NCBI RefSeq assembly: GCF_001632365.1 | Contig: NW_024468524.1 | Coordinates: 513,909 to 536,183 of the forward strand | Origin: Laetiporus sulphureus 93-53 | Taxonomy: Eukaryota; Basidiomycota; Agaricomycetes; Polyporales; Laetiporaceae | DNA length: 22,275 nucleotides | Reading direction: 5' to 3' | Shown: piece after piece, positions 1-10,951 of the stretch | How positions within the stretch are numbered: position 1 is the stretch's first letter | How the letters are laid out: the number at the start of each line of letters is the position of its first letter | Notes under the pieces: generated by a model | What the model was told of the DNA's origin: nothing | The model's database searches: none | What the model saw: the letters and a program-made list of their open reading frames with translations, nothing else | Program-made: the position numbers and the translations under genes

Positions 1-105
1 TGCGACGCGTTTCAGCCGTCGCTTGGCGCTCGTCCCTCCCGACGCGTTGAGCGCGTTCTACCGAAAGTGCCGTCGGTCGGCCACTTCCAACAATCCCGCA
101 AGACT

Positions 106-3100
106 ATGATAGAAGAAGGAAAGACGGAATCACAGGCGATGACAACAGCGCCAACAAGCGCCACACAATTCGATGACCAGCCTGAGGATCTGACATTGCA
201 ACCCGGGGGGGTCATTTCGGGCGATGCAGTGCCCATACAAGACGCCGAATCGTCCGTCGCCCATGTGAATGAATTTTGTTCACTCATAAGCGTCGATGTC
301 TAATTTGTGATCTTCTATCAGCCTCCAGCCTTACAACAATGCCAAGACTTCTTCCAAGGGACTTCAATTGGTGCCGACATGGCGCAAGCGAATTTCAACG
401 CGTGTTTGAAGGTTGTAGGGGAACATCGTGGCTTGCAGTGCCTCGAGCTCCTTCGTATTTCATTGCAACTTGAGAATGCATTACCGCTAGTGCTGGCGGA
501 AGCGTTATGGTCCGATCCCGATCAGCAGCGTCGTGAACATCCACGGCCTCCGCGCTCCAACGCAGACCTCAATCGCCTTCTAGGTGAAGGCGATATCGCT
601 ACATTCGCATTGAATGCCTGTTCCCAACGTGAGTCGAGAAGGCGTGCTTTTCCATGACCGAGTGCTTATGAGGTTCATATGACATTGACTTCTACTCCGC
701 ACACTCAGCGTCGCCTCCAAGCGATATGACAATCAACTCCGAGTATGCTGATACCTAATAACGGTCCCTTCACGGTTCTGCTAACAGTGCTTTACTCAGG
801 CTTGAGCAACGACAACAAGGGTACCTAGCATTTCATAGCACGTACAAAGGTGACGCATTGGATCGATTCAAGGAGCAGCTACAGCACTGCCAAGAATATT
901 ACGACACAACAAAACACCACGGCCGTTATATCGCTCTGTTGCAATCTAGTGGCACAGGTAAATCGAGACTGGTGTCCGAGCTTTCTCACGACGTGAGTGG
1001 ACGTCACGTCATCTCAAAACGCCCCAATGACTTAATCGTGTTGCAGTATCCCACCGTCAGCGTGTGTTTGCGTAAAGAGAATAACCCTGAGGACGGATGG
1101 CCACCTGTTGACACCCCTGCTTATGAATTTCTCAAGGAGCCACGCTCAACGAGATATATGGTTCGTCACATATAAATCAGTTCTCAACCCATAGGTTGAT
1201 ATCGTATCAGGGAGAGGAGCTTGCGGCCGCGTTTCTAGGCGCATTGTTTGAGCAGGTGACTGTAAGTATCGAAAGGTCAATTGGCGACCGGCCGAGCGAT
1301 CTCATGGCATCATGGGACCTCCCCTTCGACCCCGCTAACGACTACTCACGGTCAGCTCGTTTCGATAATTTTGCTGCGGTGAAAGCGAATGCCTCAATTT
1401 TGCTTCAAAAGAACCTGAATGAACTTGTAGCACTGCGCCGGTTCAAGGAGGGAAAGGACCAGGATACGCCTGTTTGGCATCGACATGTCTATGGACAGCT
1501 ATGCCAAGCTGCCGCAGATCGTCTTCGAGAGGTTTTGAGGAAGCGGCTTGGTCCGAGGTTCAAGTATTTCATTGTTGCCATCGATGAATGCACCCAACTC
1601 GGATCGACTCTAATGAAATACAATGATAGCAACGTCCATCGCGGCTCCGCCGAGTCGATGTCGGCAACAGCAATGCAGAATATCATGAAAGCCGCGGATA
1701 TGTTCCATAAGGAGTTCTGGTATCTGCTCCTGGACACCAACTCCGCGATCTTCGATCTCGTTCCACCCACAGGCAATCTACCTCACTCTTTCCGTCTTGA
1801 TGGCAAGCCGCATCCTCTTCCTCCTTGGGGATATTTTGGCTTTGATCAAATGGTGAAGGGCGACATCGAGCAGAATGGTGTCCCGACGTTGATGCAGGCT
1901 CTGACGCTCAATCGTATCAAGATGTATGGTCGTCCGGTGAATGTTGTTTCACCTACTAGGATCACTTTTTTGCAATGTACTAATGAGTGATAACATCTTC
2001 CATTTCGATGTCTTCAGTATTGGTCAACGCTCCCCGAAGACTCGCTGATCCCCCAGGCGAGAAGGAAGCTTCTCAGCTCTGACAGATTCGATCCCCAAGA
2101 AGAGTTATCCGTTCTAGCCCTGTATTCTGCTCGGGTTCTAGTGGAGATCGCGGAAGGTCCACCATCGTGTCGCTTGGCGATCAACAGCGTGCGCAGCCAT
2201 ATGCGCCTCTTCGTATCCATCGTCGATCGCAACACAGTTGAGACCTGCAGCCCCTCGGAGCCAATTCTCGCCCTCGCTGCAGCGCATACACTGAATGTCT
2301 TTCGCAAATCCTATGTGGAGGCGATACAGACGTTCATCAACAAGCTCGTCCTGCAAGGTGTTGTGCGGGACAGGAGTGCCACGGGCGAACTTGCATCGCG
2401 CTTTCTACTAATGATGACCCGCGATGCGGCGACTCCGAAATACATTGTGTGCTCCGATAGCATGCCAACCACGTCTATGCTGGCGACGGTGAAAGTCACC
2501 GATTTCCTGACGAAGATGATCGGCGAAGACGCACTAGAGAACGCAGCCAGCTTTTGGGCCCTCAAGAATTTCGGAGACAATGCTCACATCAACTTCACAC
2601 ATTTCATTCAGCTACCCGAAATCATTGAGGACGTCACCACCGAGTTTCTCTACTATCTTTGGTGCCGCACTGCTGCTGTTCAGTGCGCTATGAACCAACC
2701 AGTGATCGATGGTTTCATCGTGGTATATTGCAGTAGCTTGAATGAGCCCTTTGATCCGATGAAACTGAGTTACATCGCGTGGCGGACGAACGTTAAAGAC
2801 CAGGCGACATCTTCCGACTCGCTTGTGAACACATTGACTGGACCTAGCGTTATACATGCTGGGGTTCGCCACAAGCCCAAGCACATTGTGATCCTCATGG
2901 ATCTTGCAGTGTCAACCGAATCCGAGTTCGTTAGTGAATTTCGCTTGTCACACGCTGAGGCGACCGTCCCGTCGGGAGGCAGACGGTGGGGAGGGTATAT
3001 AGAACAAGAGCCAAAGCGTTTCTGCCTGAGCATACGCGGTCACGACTATGCTGTCCTCAAGATCTACGATCGAGAAATACGAGGGAGTAATCCGAGCGAG

Positions 3101-3247
3101 TCATGTCTTACGCCGCTGTTCAGGCGAACATTGGCCGGAAGGGATGACCAGTCTGGTGCCTGCGTACGACAAATCGTCAATGACGTCTGCAACCTGTCTG
3201 GCAAGGACTTCATTGGCAACATGTACCAGTCGGGGAAGATTCGGTAA
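106..3247 (+). CDS. Crinkler-RHS-type (CR) P-loop NTPase with degenerate nuclease-like C-terminus, copy 1
   Basis: I rebuilt this gene from splice signals: exons 106-264, 322-628, 709-742, 800-992, 1047-1160, 1211-1936 and 2018-3247, giving about 920 aa. All junctions keep frame and match copy 2 exon for exon. Residues 1-160 are a helical N-terminal part of unknown role. A Walker A-type SSGTGKSR sits near residue 217, Walker B (YFIVAIDE) near 388-395, and the family motif GRPYW spans the exon 6/7 junction. In the C-terminal third, INFTHFI and NQPVIDG fit the PD-(D/E)xK nuclease fold of CR proteins, with the likely catalytic Asp near 742. The Q-x-K expected after it reads RTN (767-769), so nuclease activity is probably lost. 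The first in-frame ATG is 106. The frame is open to the window edge, so an upstream exon or earlier start is possible. The intron 1 donor is the weak GTGAAT. Family assignment is from memory; the cellular role is unknown. Confidence 0.75.
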
Positions 3248-3860
3248 GACGACTCATCGGTCTGCCTACCACACGCAGCACGATGGTGTGGCAATATCTT
3301 TCGAAAGTAAACGCCTGTGCTTTTGGATTTCCCTCAACCTATCATGATCGAATAACATCTCTAGAATGTATGCGCTTGTAAGCACTTCAAGTTGAGTTGC
3401 CTCGGTATTTGAAAACCAGAAGGGGTATGGCGGCTGTCGTCACGATTGAATTACCGGCCGTTCTTGTCGTCCTGGTCTCTGTTATGGTACCTGTCGGGGA
3501 AACGGACTACATGAGCAACTCGCACAAGGGGAATACACATAAACATAACTGTGGGGCTGTTAGGACTTTGAAGCATCTTATCATGTTTATTTATAAAACT
3601 GCTGCTTCACGGGTGCAGTTGGCATGCCTTGCGCAAGATTTTTTCACTGGATAGTGGCGGAGAAACAAGATGGAGAATTTGAACGGTCAGTGAGAACAGA
3701 TATCAATTCACATGTCATGCAAAAAACCATCAGTTTCACGTCCACTTTCAGCTGTGCCCCAAACATCCGTATCATTACCGGCCGCTATTAGTCGTAGTTA
3801 CTTGACGCGGATCGGATCTGAATTGTATTCATCCTTTTCGCTCAGGATATCCAGTACTCA
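3248..3860 (+). repeat. 3' flank of CR copy 1, duplicated after copy 2
   Basis: This flank can be matched piecewise to 9233-9850. Shared stretches include tgagttgcctcggta, accggc(c/t)gttc and tgcctgtcgggg, and a later gatggaaaatctgaa-like segment. It shows that the tandem duplication took in several hundred bases beyond the stop codon. Identity is patchy and falls away near 3850. No convincing coding sequence is seen; the short open frames here are not conserved between the copies. Confidence 0.6.
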
Positions 3861-4093
3861 GCGTGCCTCAAGCCAGCCTACGGAATCCACGGCTTTCAAC
3901 GTCGGGCTCGTATGCTGAGTGGCCATCAATGCACAGGCATGTTCCTCTAGTACGCCGCAGCGTCTCCACGAAGAGAGTGGTTCACACTGGCGGGCATTTG
4001 CTTTGACGTCCCACGAATGGCTCGTGCTAGGACAGTAGTTTCTCCTGAATATTCGAGAGGTAGGCGTACTCGTTGACGTACATATGTCCGGGC
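3861..4093. other. No recognisable feature
   Basis: This stretch lies between the end of the duplicated 3' flank and the dispersed fragment at 4094. I see no conserved open frame, no repeat and no RNA gene in it. Confidence 0.4.
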
Positions 4094-4253
4094 ACGAATG
4101 AATCGCAGCGAGCGCGGGAACGGTCGGCGCATCCAGAATGATGGCGGTGTGGGGATTGCGGAAGTGGTCACCGGCTCAAATGGAGCCTGAATACATTCTT
4201 GGAAAAATGTACGTCGTACGATGCTGTGCGAGGTCGGTCGTGGCAGCTGATGC
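4094..4253 (+). repeat. Diverged third copy of the segment upstream of the KNVSF genes
   Basis: This segment aligns with about 11230-11395 and about 18836-19005. Shared blocks include cgggaacggtcggcgcatcc, gcggaagtgg(t/c)caccggc and tgtgcgaggtc(g/a)gtcg. Unlike the two larger copies, it is not followed by the KNVSF exon. It is either a dispersed repeat or the remains of an older duplication. The antisense frame keeps some similar peptide (TSAIP), but coding is not supported. Confidence 0.6.
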
Positions 4254-5345
4254 CGCTGCAGCCGCCGCACAATAGGAGAAGGTGAGGTGTGGCGAGCTGC
4301 TCACCGTCCTGCAGCACTTCAACTCCGCCAATAGCAAGTGCAGCATCTGTTAGCCAGCTGCCTCAGCGCTCCGAGAATGGGAAAGTAAACCATCGTGGCG
4401 CAAGGTTTGAACGGCAGAGGAACAGGGCAAGATCGATGAAAAGCTACAGGCATGAAGTGCTCACGCTTAGTGCTATGGATGCCCAGGTCCAGGTCACCAA
4501 CAGGATAGATACAGCGCCGTTAGTCAAATGATAACTAATGGCAGGTAATCAAGGAGAGCATCCCCCGCCTGATATCCACCGACAAGAGTCAGAGACTAGA
4601 TGACAAGGTCAACAGGTCAATTCTTCGCTCACTTTCATCCTGGCTTGCTTGCTTCGATGGTCCCCACTACCACATAGATCCTCGACACGTTGAAAGTTGA
4701 CGGTTCATCAGGTTGCGGAGAGCAACCCGTGCATGCTACGCAATAGAAAGCAACAACCACTGAAATTCACGTCGGAAAGCAACTCGCTACCGATAGAAGG
4801 TACTTGGCACCGTCTTGGCCGCGCCACACCTGACGGCGAACTGGAGGAGAAAGCCAACTTAGCTGCAACCGGAACACAAGGCACCTCGAACGAGAACGGA
4901 TATTGTACAAGGGCCGCAGCAACACCTTGAAAGGAGTTCTATTACAAGCCCGGGATCTCTCTCGACGCAATTTGCACGCGCAGGAAGAACATGTCATGGT
5001 AGATCGTGAAACATTTGATTGGAGTGACGCACCTGCCGGTATACAAGACTTATTGCCTTTCCGCGTACAGGTTCTTCCTTCCATCAGATCACGTTGCTAC
5101 CACGTATTAGAGTCATAGAACTAAAACACTCGCACCTCAATTCTGGTGATTGATATGGCTCGCGAATGAAACACACTCTATCGGCGACTGGCAGCACAAC
5201 GTCTGCCATGCGCGCGCCGCGCATAGCGATTTCGTGTATACACAGAATTCCTTTACTTTGCGCATACGGTAGCAGGAGAGCATGCTCGTGCAGATGCGTG
5301 ACAGGCAGGATATAACGGGGACGAAGCGAGATAACAAAATACATC
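4254..5345. other. No supported gene
   Basis: Only short frames without conserved motifs are seen. An 86-codon minus-strand frame at 5084-5344 lies just downstream of the eL37 relic. Its composition is protein-like, but I do not recognise it and see no splice or polyadenylation signals to support it. Confidence 0.4.
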
Positions 5346-5783
5346 TTATGCCTCGGATGTCTTGGCTTGGAGTGGCTTGGCCCTCTTCAAGGCAGTGGTG
5401 TTCGCTCTGTAAATCACAGGCATTCGATCAACCTGCCGACCGCGATGATCGCATCTGAAACCGTTCTTGAACCGCACACATGCTTGACTTAGCGCTATGC
5501 GGCCAGAACCCGTCTTTTTGGTGCTTGACGCTCTGACCAGGTTTGCGCGAGGGTAGCCACACTGACGCTTTACGAGGCGATCGATGTGAGCGGTTGGCTT
5601 CAATGACTGGAAGTGCAGACGCGCGGCGTGCTGAAAGAAGATTTGGGGAGGAGGAGGAGGGGGGACAAGGCTGTTGTATTACACGGTATACCCTTGTACT
5701 GCTTGTGGAAAGGCGCAGTTGCCACGTGCGAGTTTGAACCAGGACCAGGTGTGCGCCACATCTCCGCCCACCCTTGCACACAT
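5346..5783 (-). pseudogene. Decayed ribosomal protein eL37 (RPL37) gene with intron relics
   Basis: eL37 is a small zinc-binding protein of the large ribosomal subunit. Read on the minus strand from an ATG at 5783, the order of eL37 landmarks is kept: an AAGGGT (Lys-Gly) stretch, a weak HT.S.....R.GN.AF block, FHKQYK, then QCGYP, TGSGRI, VRFKNGFR and finally R.NT.A.KR.K before a TAA at 5346. The pieces are in different frames. The first zinc-ligand cysteines (CRRCG in the family) are gone, and the segment between CGYP and TGTGR is short. A 48-nt insert between GFR and NT ends in TTTACAG but begins AT instead of GT, so it looks like an intron with a mutated donor. Another intron-like stretch (GTATAC to CTTTCAG) follows FHKQYK. 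Retained introns argue for DNA duplication rather than retroposition. Confidence 0.6.
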
Positions 5784-5928
5784 TTGACAAACAGATGCGA
5801 ATACCTATATCAAGGCGTCATATTCGAACGCATCTTCCCAATCAACTTTTCACCCATCCACTCGAACGGTGCCTTCTAAACGTACAGCGGACCAAATAAC
5901 TAAAGATACGGACAAACCCCACAAGGCC

Positions 5929-8900
5929 ATGACAGAAGAAGGAACTACGGAATTTGAGGTGGCGATGGCAGACGCAACCAGCGCCACGCAAAGCGAGAGC
6001 CAGCTCGAGGATCCGACGTTGCAGCAAGCGATCGATTCGGACGATGCAGTGCCCATGGAAGGCGTCGAGTCCTTCGTCGACCATGTGAGTGGATTCTATC
6101 TATTCGCTCATAAGCGTCGATGTCTGATTTTTTTTGAATTCTATCAGCGTTCAGACTTAGAACAGTGCCAAGACTTCTTCCAAGGGACTTCACGTACTCT
6201 CAACAGAGTGCGAATGAATTTCAAGGACTCTTTGGAGGTTGTAGACGAACGTCGTGGCTTGCAGTTCCTCAATATCCTTCTGTCCTTGTTGCAACCTGCG
6301 AATGCATTGCCGCAAGTGCTGGCGGAAGCGCTATGGTCGGATCCCGATCAGCAGCACCGCAACAATCCACATCCTGCGCACTCCAACGCAGACCTCAGTC
6401 GCCTTCTAGATGAAGGCGATATCGCTGCATTCGCGTTGAGAGCCTGTCGCCAACGTGAGTCGAGAAAGCATGCTTTGCCGCGATCGAATGCTTATGAGGC
6501 GTACTTTTGCTTCACACACTCAGCGTCACCTCCAAGGGATATGATAGTCGAATCTCCGTATGCTGATATCTAGTAACGGTCTCTTCACGGATTCGCTGAC
6601 AGTGCTTCACCCAGGCTTGAACTACGACGACGGCTGCACGACGCATTTCATAGGACATACAGAGGTGATGCATTGGATCGATTCAAGGTGGAGCTACATC
6701 GTTGCCGAGACCATTACGACAAAAGCATGCACTACGGCCGTTGCATTGCTCTGTTGCAATCTAGTGGCACAGGTAAATCGAGACTGGTGTCCGAGCTTTC
6801 TCACGACGTGAGTGGACGTCACGTCATCTCAAAACGCCCCAATGATCTAATCGTGTTGCAGTATCCCACCATCAGCGTATGTTTGCGTCAAGAGAACCGC
6901 CCCGAGGACGGATGGCCACCTGTTGACACTCCTGCTTATGAGTTCTTCAAGGAGCCACGTCCAACGGGCTACATGGTTCGTCACATATCAATCAATTTAT
7001 AACCCATGGGCTAATATCATATCAGGGGGAGGAGCTTGCGGCGGCGTTTCTGGGCGCGTTGTTTGAGCAGGTGGCTGTGAGTATCGAAAGGTCAACTGGT
7101 GACCAGCTGGGCGACCTCATGGCATCATGGGACCTCCCTTTCGACCCCGCTAACGACTACTCACGGTCACCTCGTTTCGAGAATTTTGCTGCGGTGAAAG
7201 CGAATGCCTCAATTTTGCTTCAGAAGAACCTGAATGAACTTGTAGCACTGCGCCGGTTCAAGGAGGGAAAGGACCAGGATACACCTGCTTGGCATCGACA
7301 TGTCTATGAACAGCTATGCCAAGCCGGCGCGGATCACCTTCAAAAGGTTTTGAAGCAGCGGCATAATGCCGAGTTCCCGTATTTCATTGTGGCTATCGAC
7401 GAATGCACCCAACTCGGGCCCAATCCAAGGAAGTCCAAAGACAACGAGGTCGATCGCGACTCCGTAGAGATGATGTCGCTGATAGCAATGCAGAGGATCA
7501 TGAAAGCCGCGGATGCGTTCCATAAGCAGTTCTGGTTCCTGCTGCTGGATACCAACTCTGCGGTCTTCGATCTCGTTCCACCCACAGGCACGTTCGCTCC
7601 CTCTTTCCGACTTGATGGCAAGTTGCAACCTCTTCTTCCTTGGGGATACTTCGGCTTTGACCAAATGGTGAAGGGCGACATCGAGCAGAATGGTGTCCCG
7701 ACGTTGACGGAGGCTCTGACGCTCAATCGTCTCAAGATGTATGGTCGTCCGGTGAATGTCGTTTCACTTTCTATGATCACTTTTTTTTGCGATGTACTGA
7801 CGAATCTTAACGTCTTCCATCTTGATATCTGCAGTACTGGTCAACGCTCTCCGAAAACTCACTGATCGGTCAGGCGACAAGGAAGCTTCTTAACTCTGAC
7901 AAATTGCAACCTCAAGATGAGCTATCCGTTCTGGCCCTGTTCTCTACTCGGGTTCTAGTGGAGATCGCGGAAGGCCCCGCAGCGTCTCGCCTGGCGATCA
8001 ACAGCGTGCGCAGTCATATGCGCCTCTTTATATCCATCGTCGATCGCCACATAGTTGAGACCTGCGTCCCCTCGGAACCAATTCTCGCCCTCGCTGCAGC
8101 GTGTACACTGAATATCAATAAAAAAGCCTATGTGGAGGCGATCAAGACGTTCATCAACAAGCTCGTTTTGCAAGGCCTTGTGCAGGACAGGGGTTCCACG
8201 GGCGAACTTGTATCGCGCTTTCTACTAATGATGACCCGCGATGCGACGACTACGGAATTTGTCGTGCGCTCCGGTAGCAAGCCATACACGGATATGCTAG
8301 CGACGGTGAAAGTCACCGATTTCCTCACAAAGATGATTGGCGAAGACATAGAGAACGCAGCCGGCTTTTGGACCCTCAAGAATTTCGGAGACAATGCTCA
8401 CATCAACTTCACACATTTCATTCGGCTGTCCGAAAACATTGAAGAAGTCACCACCGAGTTTCTCTACTACCTTTGGTGCCGCACTGCTGCTGTTCAGTGC
8501 GCTATGAACCAGCCAGTGATCGATGGCTTCATCGTGATATATTGCGGTAACTTGAACGAGCCCTTTGATCCGACGAAACTGAGTTACATCGCGTGGCAGA
8601 CGAAGGCCAGAGATGAGGCAGCATCTAGTGGTCTGGCGAACGCATTGACTGGGCCACGAGTAAAGCATGGCGACGTGATCTATAAACCCGAGCACATCGT
8701 GATCCTCATGGATCTCGGAACGGCGACCGATTTCCAGTCGCAGGGTAAATTCCGTCTGTCGCATGCTACGGCGACCATGCCCAAGCCGTCCGCAGCCAAG
8801 AAGTCCGCAGCCAAATCGTCGGGAGGCGAACCGTCTGGAGGCAAACCGTCGGGAGGCGAACCGTCGGGAGGCGAACCGTCGGCAGCTGAACAGTCGGCAG

Positions 8901-9232
8901 ACGAACCGTCGGGAGGCGAACCGTCGGCAGACGAACCGTCAACAGACGAATCGTCGAAAGCCAAACGATGGGGAGGGTATATAAAACCAGAGCCGATGCG
9001 TTTCTGCCTGAATATGCGCGGTCACGACTACGCTGTCCTCAAGGTCTACGATGAGACAATACGAGGGAACAATCCGAGCGAGTCTTTCCTCGCGCCGCTG
9101 TTTAAGAGCACGCTGGCCGGAAGGGGTGACCATTCTGGTATGTACGTGCGACAAGCCATCGATGGCATCTGCAAGCCGTCGCTCGAGAATTTTATCGGCG
9201 ACTTGTACCAGTCGGGGAAGATTCGGTACTAA
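5929..9232 (+). CDS. Crinkler-RHS-type (CR) P-loop NTPase-nuclease, copy 2
   Basis: Exons are 5929-6084, 6148-6454, 6524-6557, 6615-6807, 6862-6975, 7026-7751 and 7835-9232, giving about 975 aa with introns of 45-85 nt. Residues 1-165 form a helical N-terminal region. Walker A-type SSGTGKSR is near 215-222, Walker B (YFIVAIDE) near 387-394, and GRPYW near 508-512. The C-terminal domain carries INFTHFI, RTAAVQCAMNQPVIDG with Asp about 740, and SYIAWQTK with Gln 765 and Lys 767. This is a complete D...QxK set for a PD-(D/E)xK nuclease of the CR type. In that family the NTPase is thought to regulate or translocate the nuclease; the role here is inference. A 60-residue PSGGE-type repeat is inserted before the conserved RWGGYI segment. 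ATG 5929 is chosen because the in-frame extension upstream reaches a stop at 5785 without another ATG. Intron 3 has a well placed CTGAC branch site. Confidence 0.8.
8783..8962 (+). repeat. 15-bp coding minisatellite (12 units) inside CR copy 2
   Basis: Twelve degenerate 15-bp units of the type gaaccgtcgggaggc encode five-residue repeats such as EPSGG, KPSGG, EPSAD and KPSAA. Copy 1 has only a single PSGG at the matching place (about 2971-2985). The repeat is charged, rich in Ser and Gly, and probably a flexible linker. Confidence 0.9.
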
Positions 9233-9850
9233 GACGACTTACCGGTCTCCATATTTCTTTTCTATACGCAACACGATGCTTTCCGCGATAGAGTAAACGC
9301 CTGTGCCACCTTTTAATCTTCCTCAGCCTGTTATTTTGTAATTATATCTCTCGAATGTATGCGCTTATAAGCACTTTTGAGTTGCCTCGGTACTTGAAAA
9401 CCCGGCAGTAGAGGTGTGAGCGAGATTATCGGCTGTCACCATGATGGAGTTACCGGCTGTTCGTGTCGTCCTGATCACCGCTAAGTATGGTGTCAGACAA
9501 GGATATCCGGAGCGTTCCCGCGGAGGTTTGAAGGAATTGTCTCGTCTGCCCACGGGAGACTAAGTATGGTGCCTGTCGGGGAAATGGACTACGCGAATGC
9601 GCACAGCTTACTATGTTTGATAACAAAACTGATGCTTCAGATGTGGTTCTCATGATCCGATGCTCTGCTACTGTGCATGTAAGACCTCCACTGCATAATA
9701 ATGATGAAAAAGGTCAGATGGAAAATCTGAATACACAGTGAGAACAAAACAGTCAAGTCTTGTCGTGAATAAACTCATCCTTGGTCCCTTCCAGAGTTAG
9801 ATACGATTCGGAGGCGGATGATATCTCGGGCCAGTACTCTGCGGTTGACC
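9233..9850 (+). repeat. 3' flank of CR copy 2, duplicated after copy 1
   Basis: This matches 3248-3860 in patches. It includes an extra block of about 79 bp at 9481-9559 that copy 1 lacks, bounded by the 12-bp direct repeat ctaagtatggtg (9481-9492 and 9560-9571). No coding sequence is supported. Confidence 0.6.
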
Positions 9851-10832
9851 CTTATTCAGGCCTGCAGACCGCACCGCATTCGGCGTCGGTTCGGGTGCTT
9901 GGTGTTAATCAACGTATGGCGACACAGAAATGTCTTCTCCACGGGTCTCGGGCCTGCAGCGCCTTCACGGTGCCACCTGCACTTACTCTAGTAAGTCTCC
10001 ACCGCACGGTGATATCTTGTCGTACATTGTTACGTGAAATCCGCCTGAGTGTCCTCCGTTTTGCTTCTTCTTTCTGTTCCACGCGTCAGACCGCAGTGTG
10101 CACTCTGCACAATGCCAATGTGTTCTTCAATGCCGCCGCTTGAGCGACGCCTATCCCAACGGGAACAAAACTTACTAGTGATATTCGGAGTTTCAACCTG
10201 GCGAGTCTCTTGCCCCGCCGCACGCGACTCAAACCCCATCCCGCTTAATCTTACGGAGGAAAATGCAGGATGTTATTGAAGCCTCGGAAGCTTGCTAGTA
10301 TTCTACAACAAAATTTGCGTTAACACGTAGAAGGAACCACAAGCCTGAGGTATGTTTCTCGTTTTAATTCCATGATCTTAATCATCTTCCCTGTACCTTC
10401 ATACGACAGCATACAACGAGCAGGAAATACAGCAGCTCTCGTTAACGTCGGTCCGTAACGTCCTTCCACTGCATTGATTAATCTCTCGACGGAACTTACC
10501 GGTGTCATGGCGACACGCTTCTGCGCAATCTCCGTTCAGTCAACGGTCCACGGACAATCTGATCCTTGGAAGTGTTTCAACACTTGAGCACGCAAGCCCG
10601 CCGTCCACGTCGCACATAATTTCAGTCGATTTTTCCGGTGCCGGCCTCGGTGTATGGGGTCGGTTGCTGTCGTCCGTTGCGACATGGACGTGGCACGTCC
10701 AGGGCACCAATCGTCCTTGGGCGCAACATGGTCGTGATGCGCCCGTGGACGGTAACGGAGACGGACCGCGGGAGACGAAGGGCGCTTGCGAGCGGCGGGA
10801 CGTTGGGGTTGCGCGCTAAGGCCCGAGGTAGG
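9851..10832. other. No supported gene
   Basis: A few open frames exist (for example 10502-10819 plus), but none has a recognisable motif, splice pattern or duplicated partner. GC content rises after about 10620 toward the segmental duplication boundary. Confidence 0.4.
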
Positions 10833-10951
10833 TGGTTAGGCTCGGATGGCGCAGTTGGTGCAAGGACAAATGAGTTGGGCAGATGACCATGTTGTCAGTA
10901 TATCCTAATAGGGTGCATGGGCACAAAAGGCAAGCTCCGTGGAGAGCTCAA

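Noticed and set aside
67..303. GTG-initiated start for CR copy 1 (and 5869 for copy 2)
   Set aside because: Nuclear eukaryotic genes start with ATG. The first in-frame ATGs at 106 and 5929 fall at matching places in both copies.
5869..6573. Unspliced 234-codon frame at the start of CR copy 2
   Set aside because: It reads through two introns whose lengths happen to be multiples of three (63 and 69 nt). Copy 1 has stops in the matching introns.
8680..8964. Antisense PPDGS-repeat peptide
   Set aside because: It is the reverse complement of the coding minisatellite in CR copy 2.
9781..10143. 120-codon plus-strand frame
   Set aside because: It has a GTG start, no recognisable motif and no conservation with the matching flank of copy 1.
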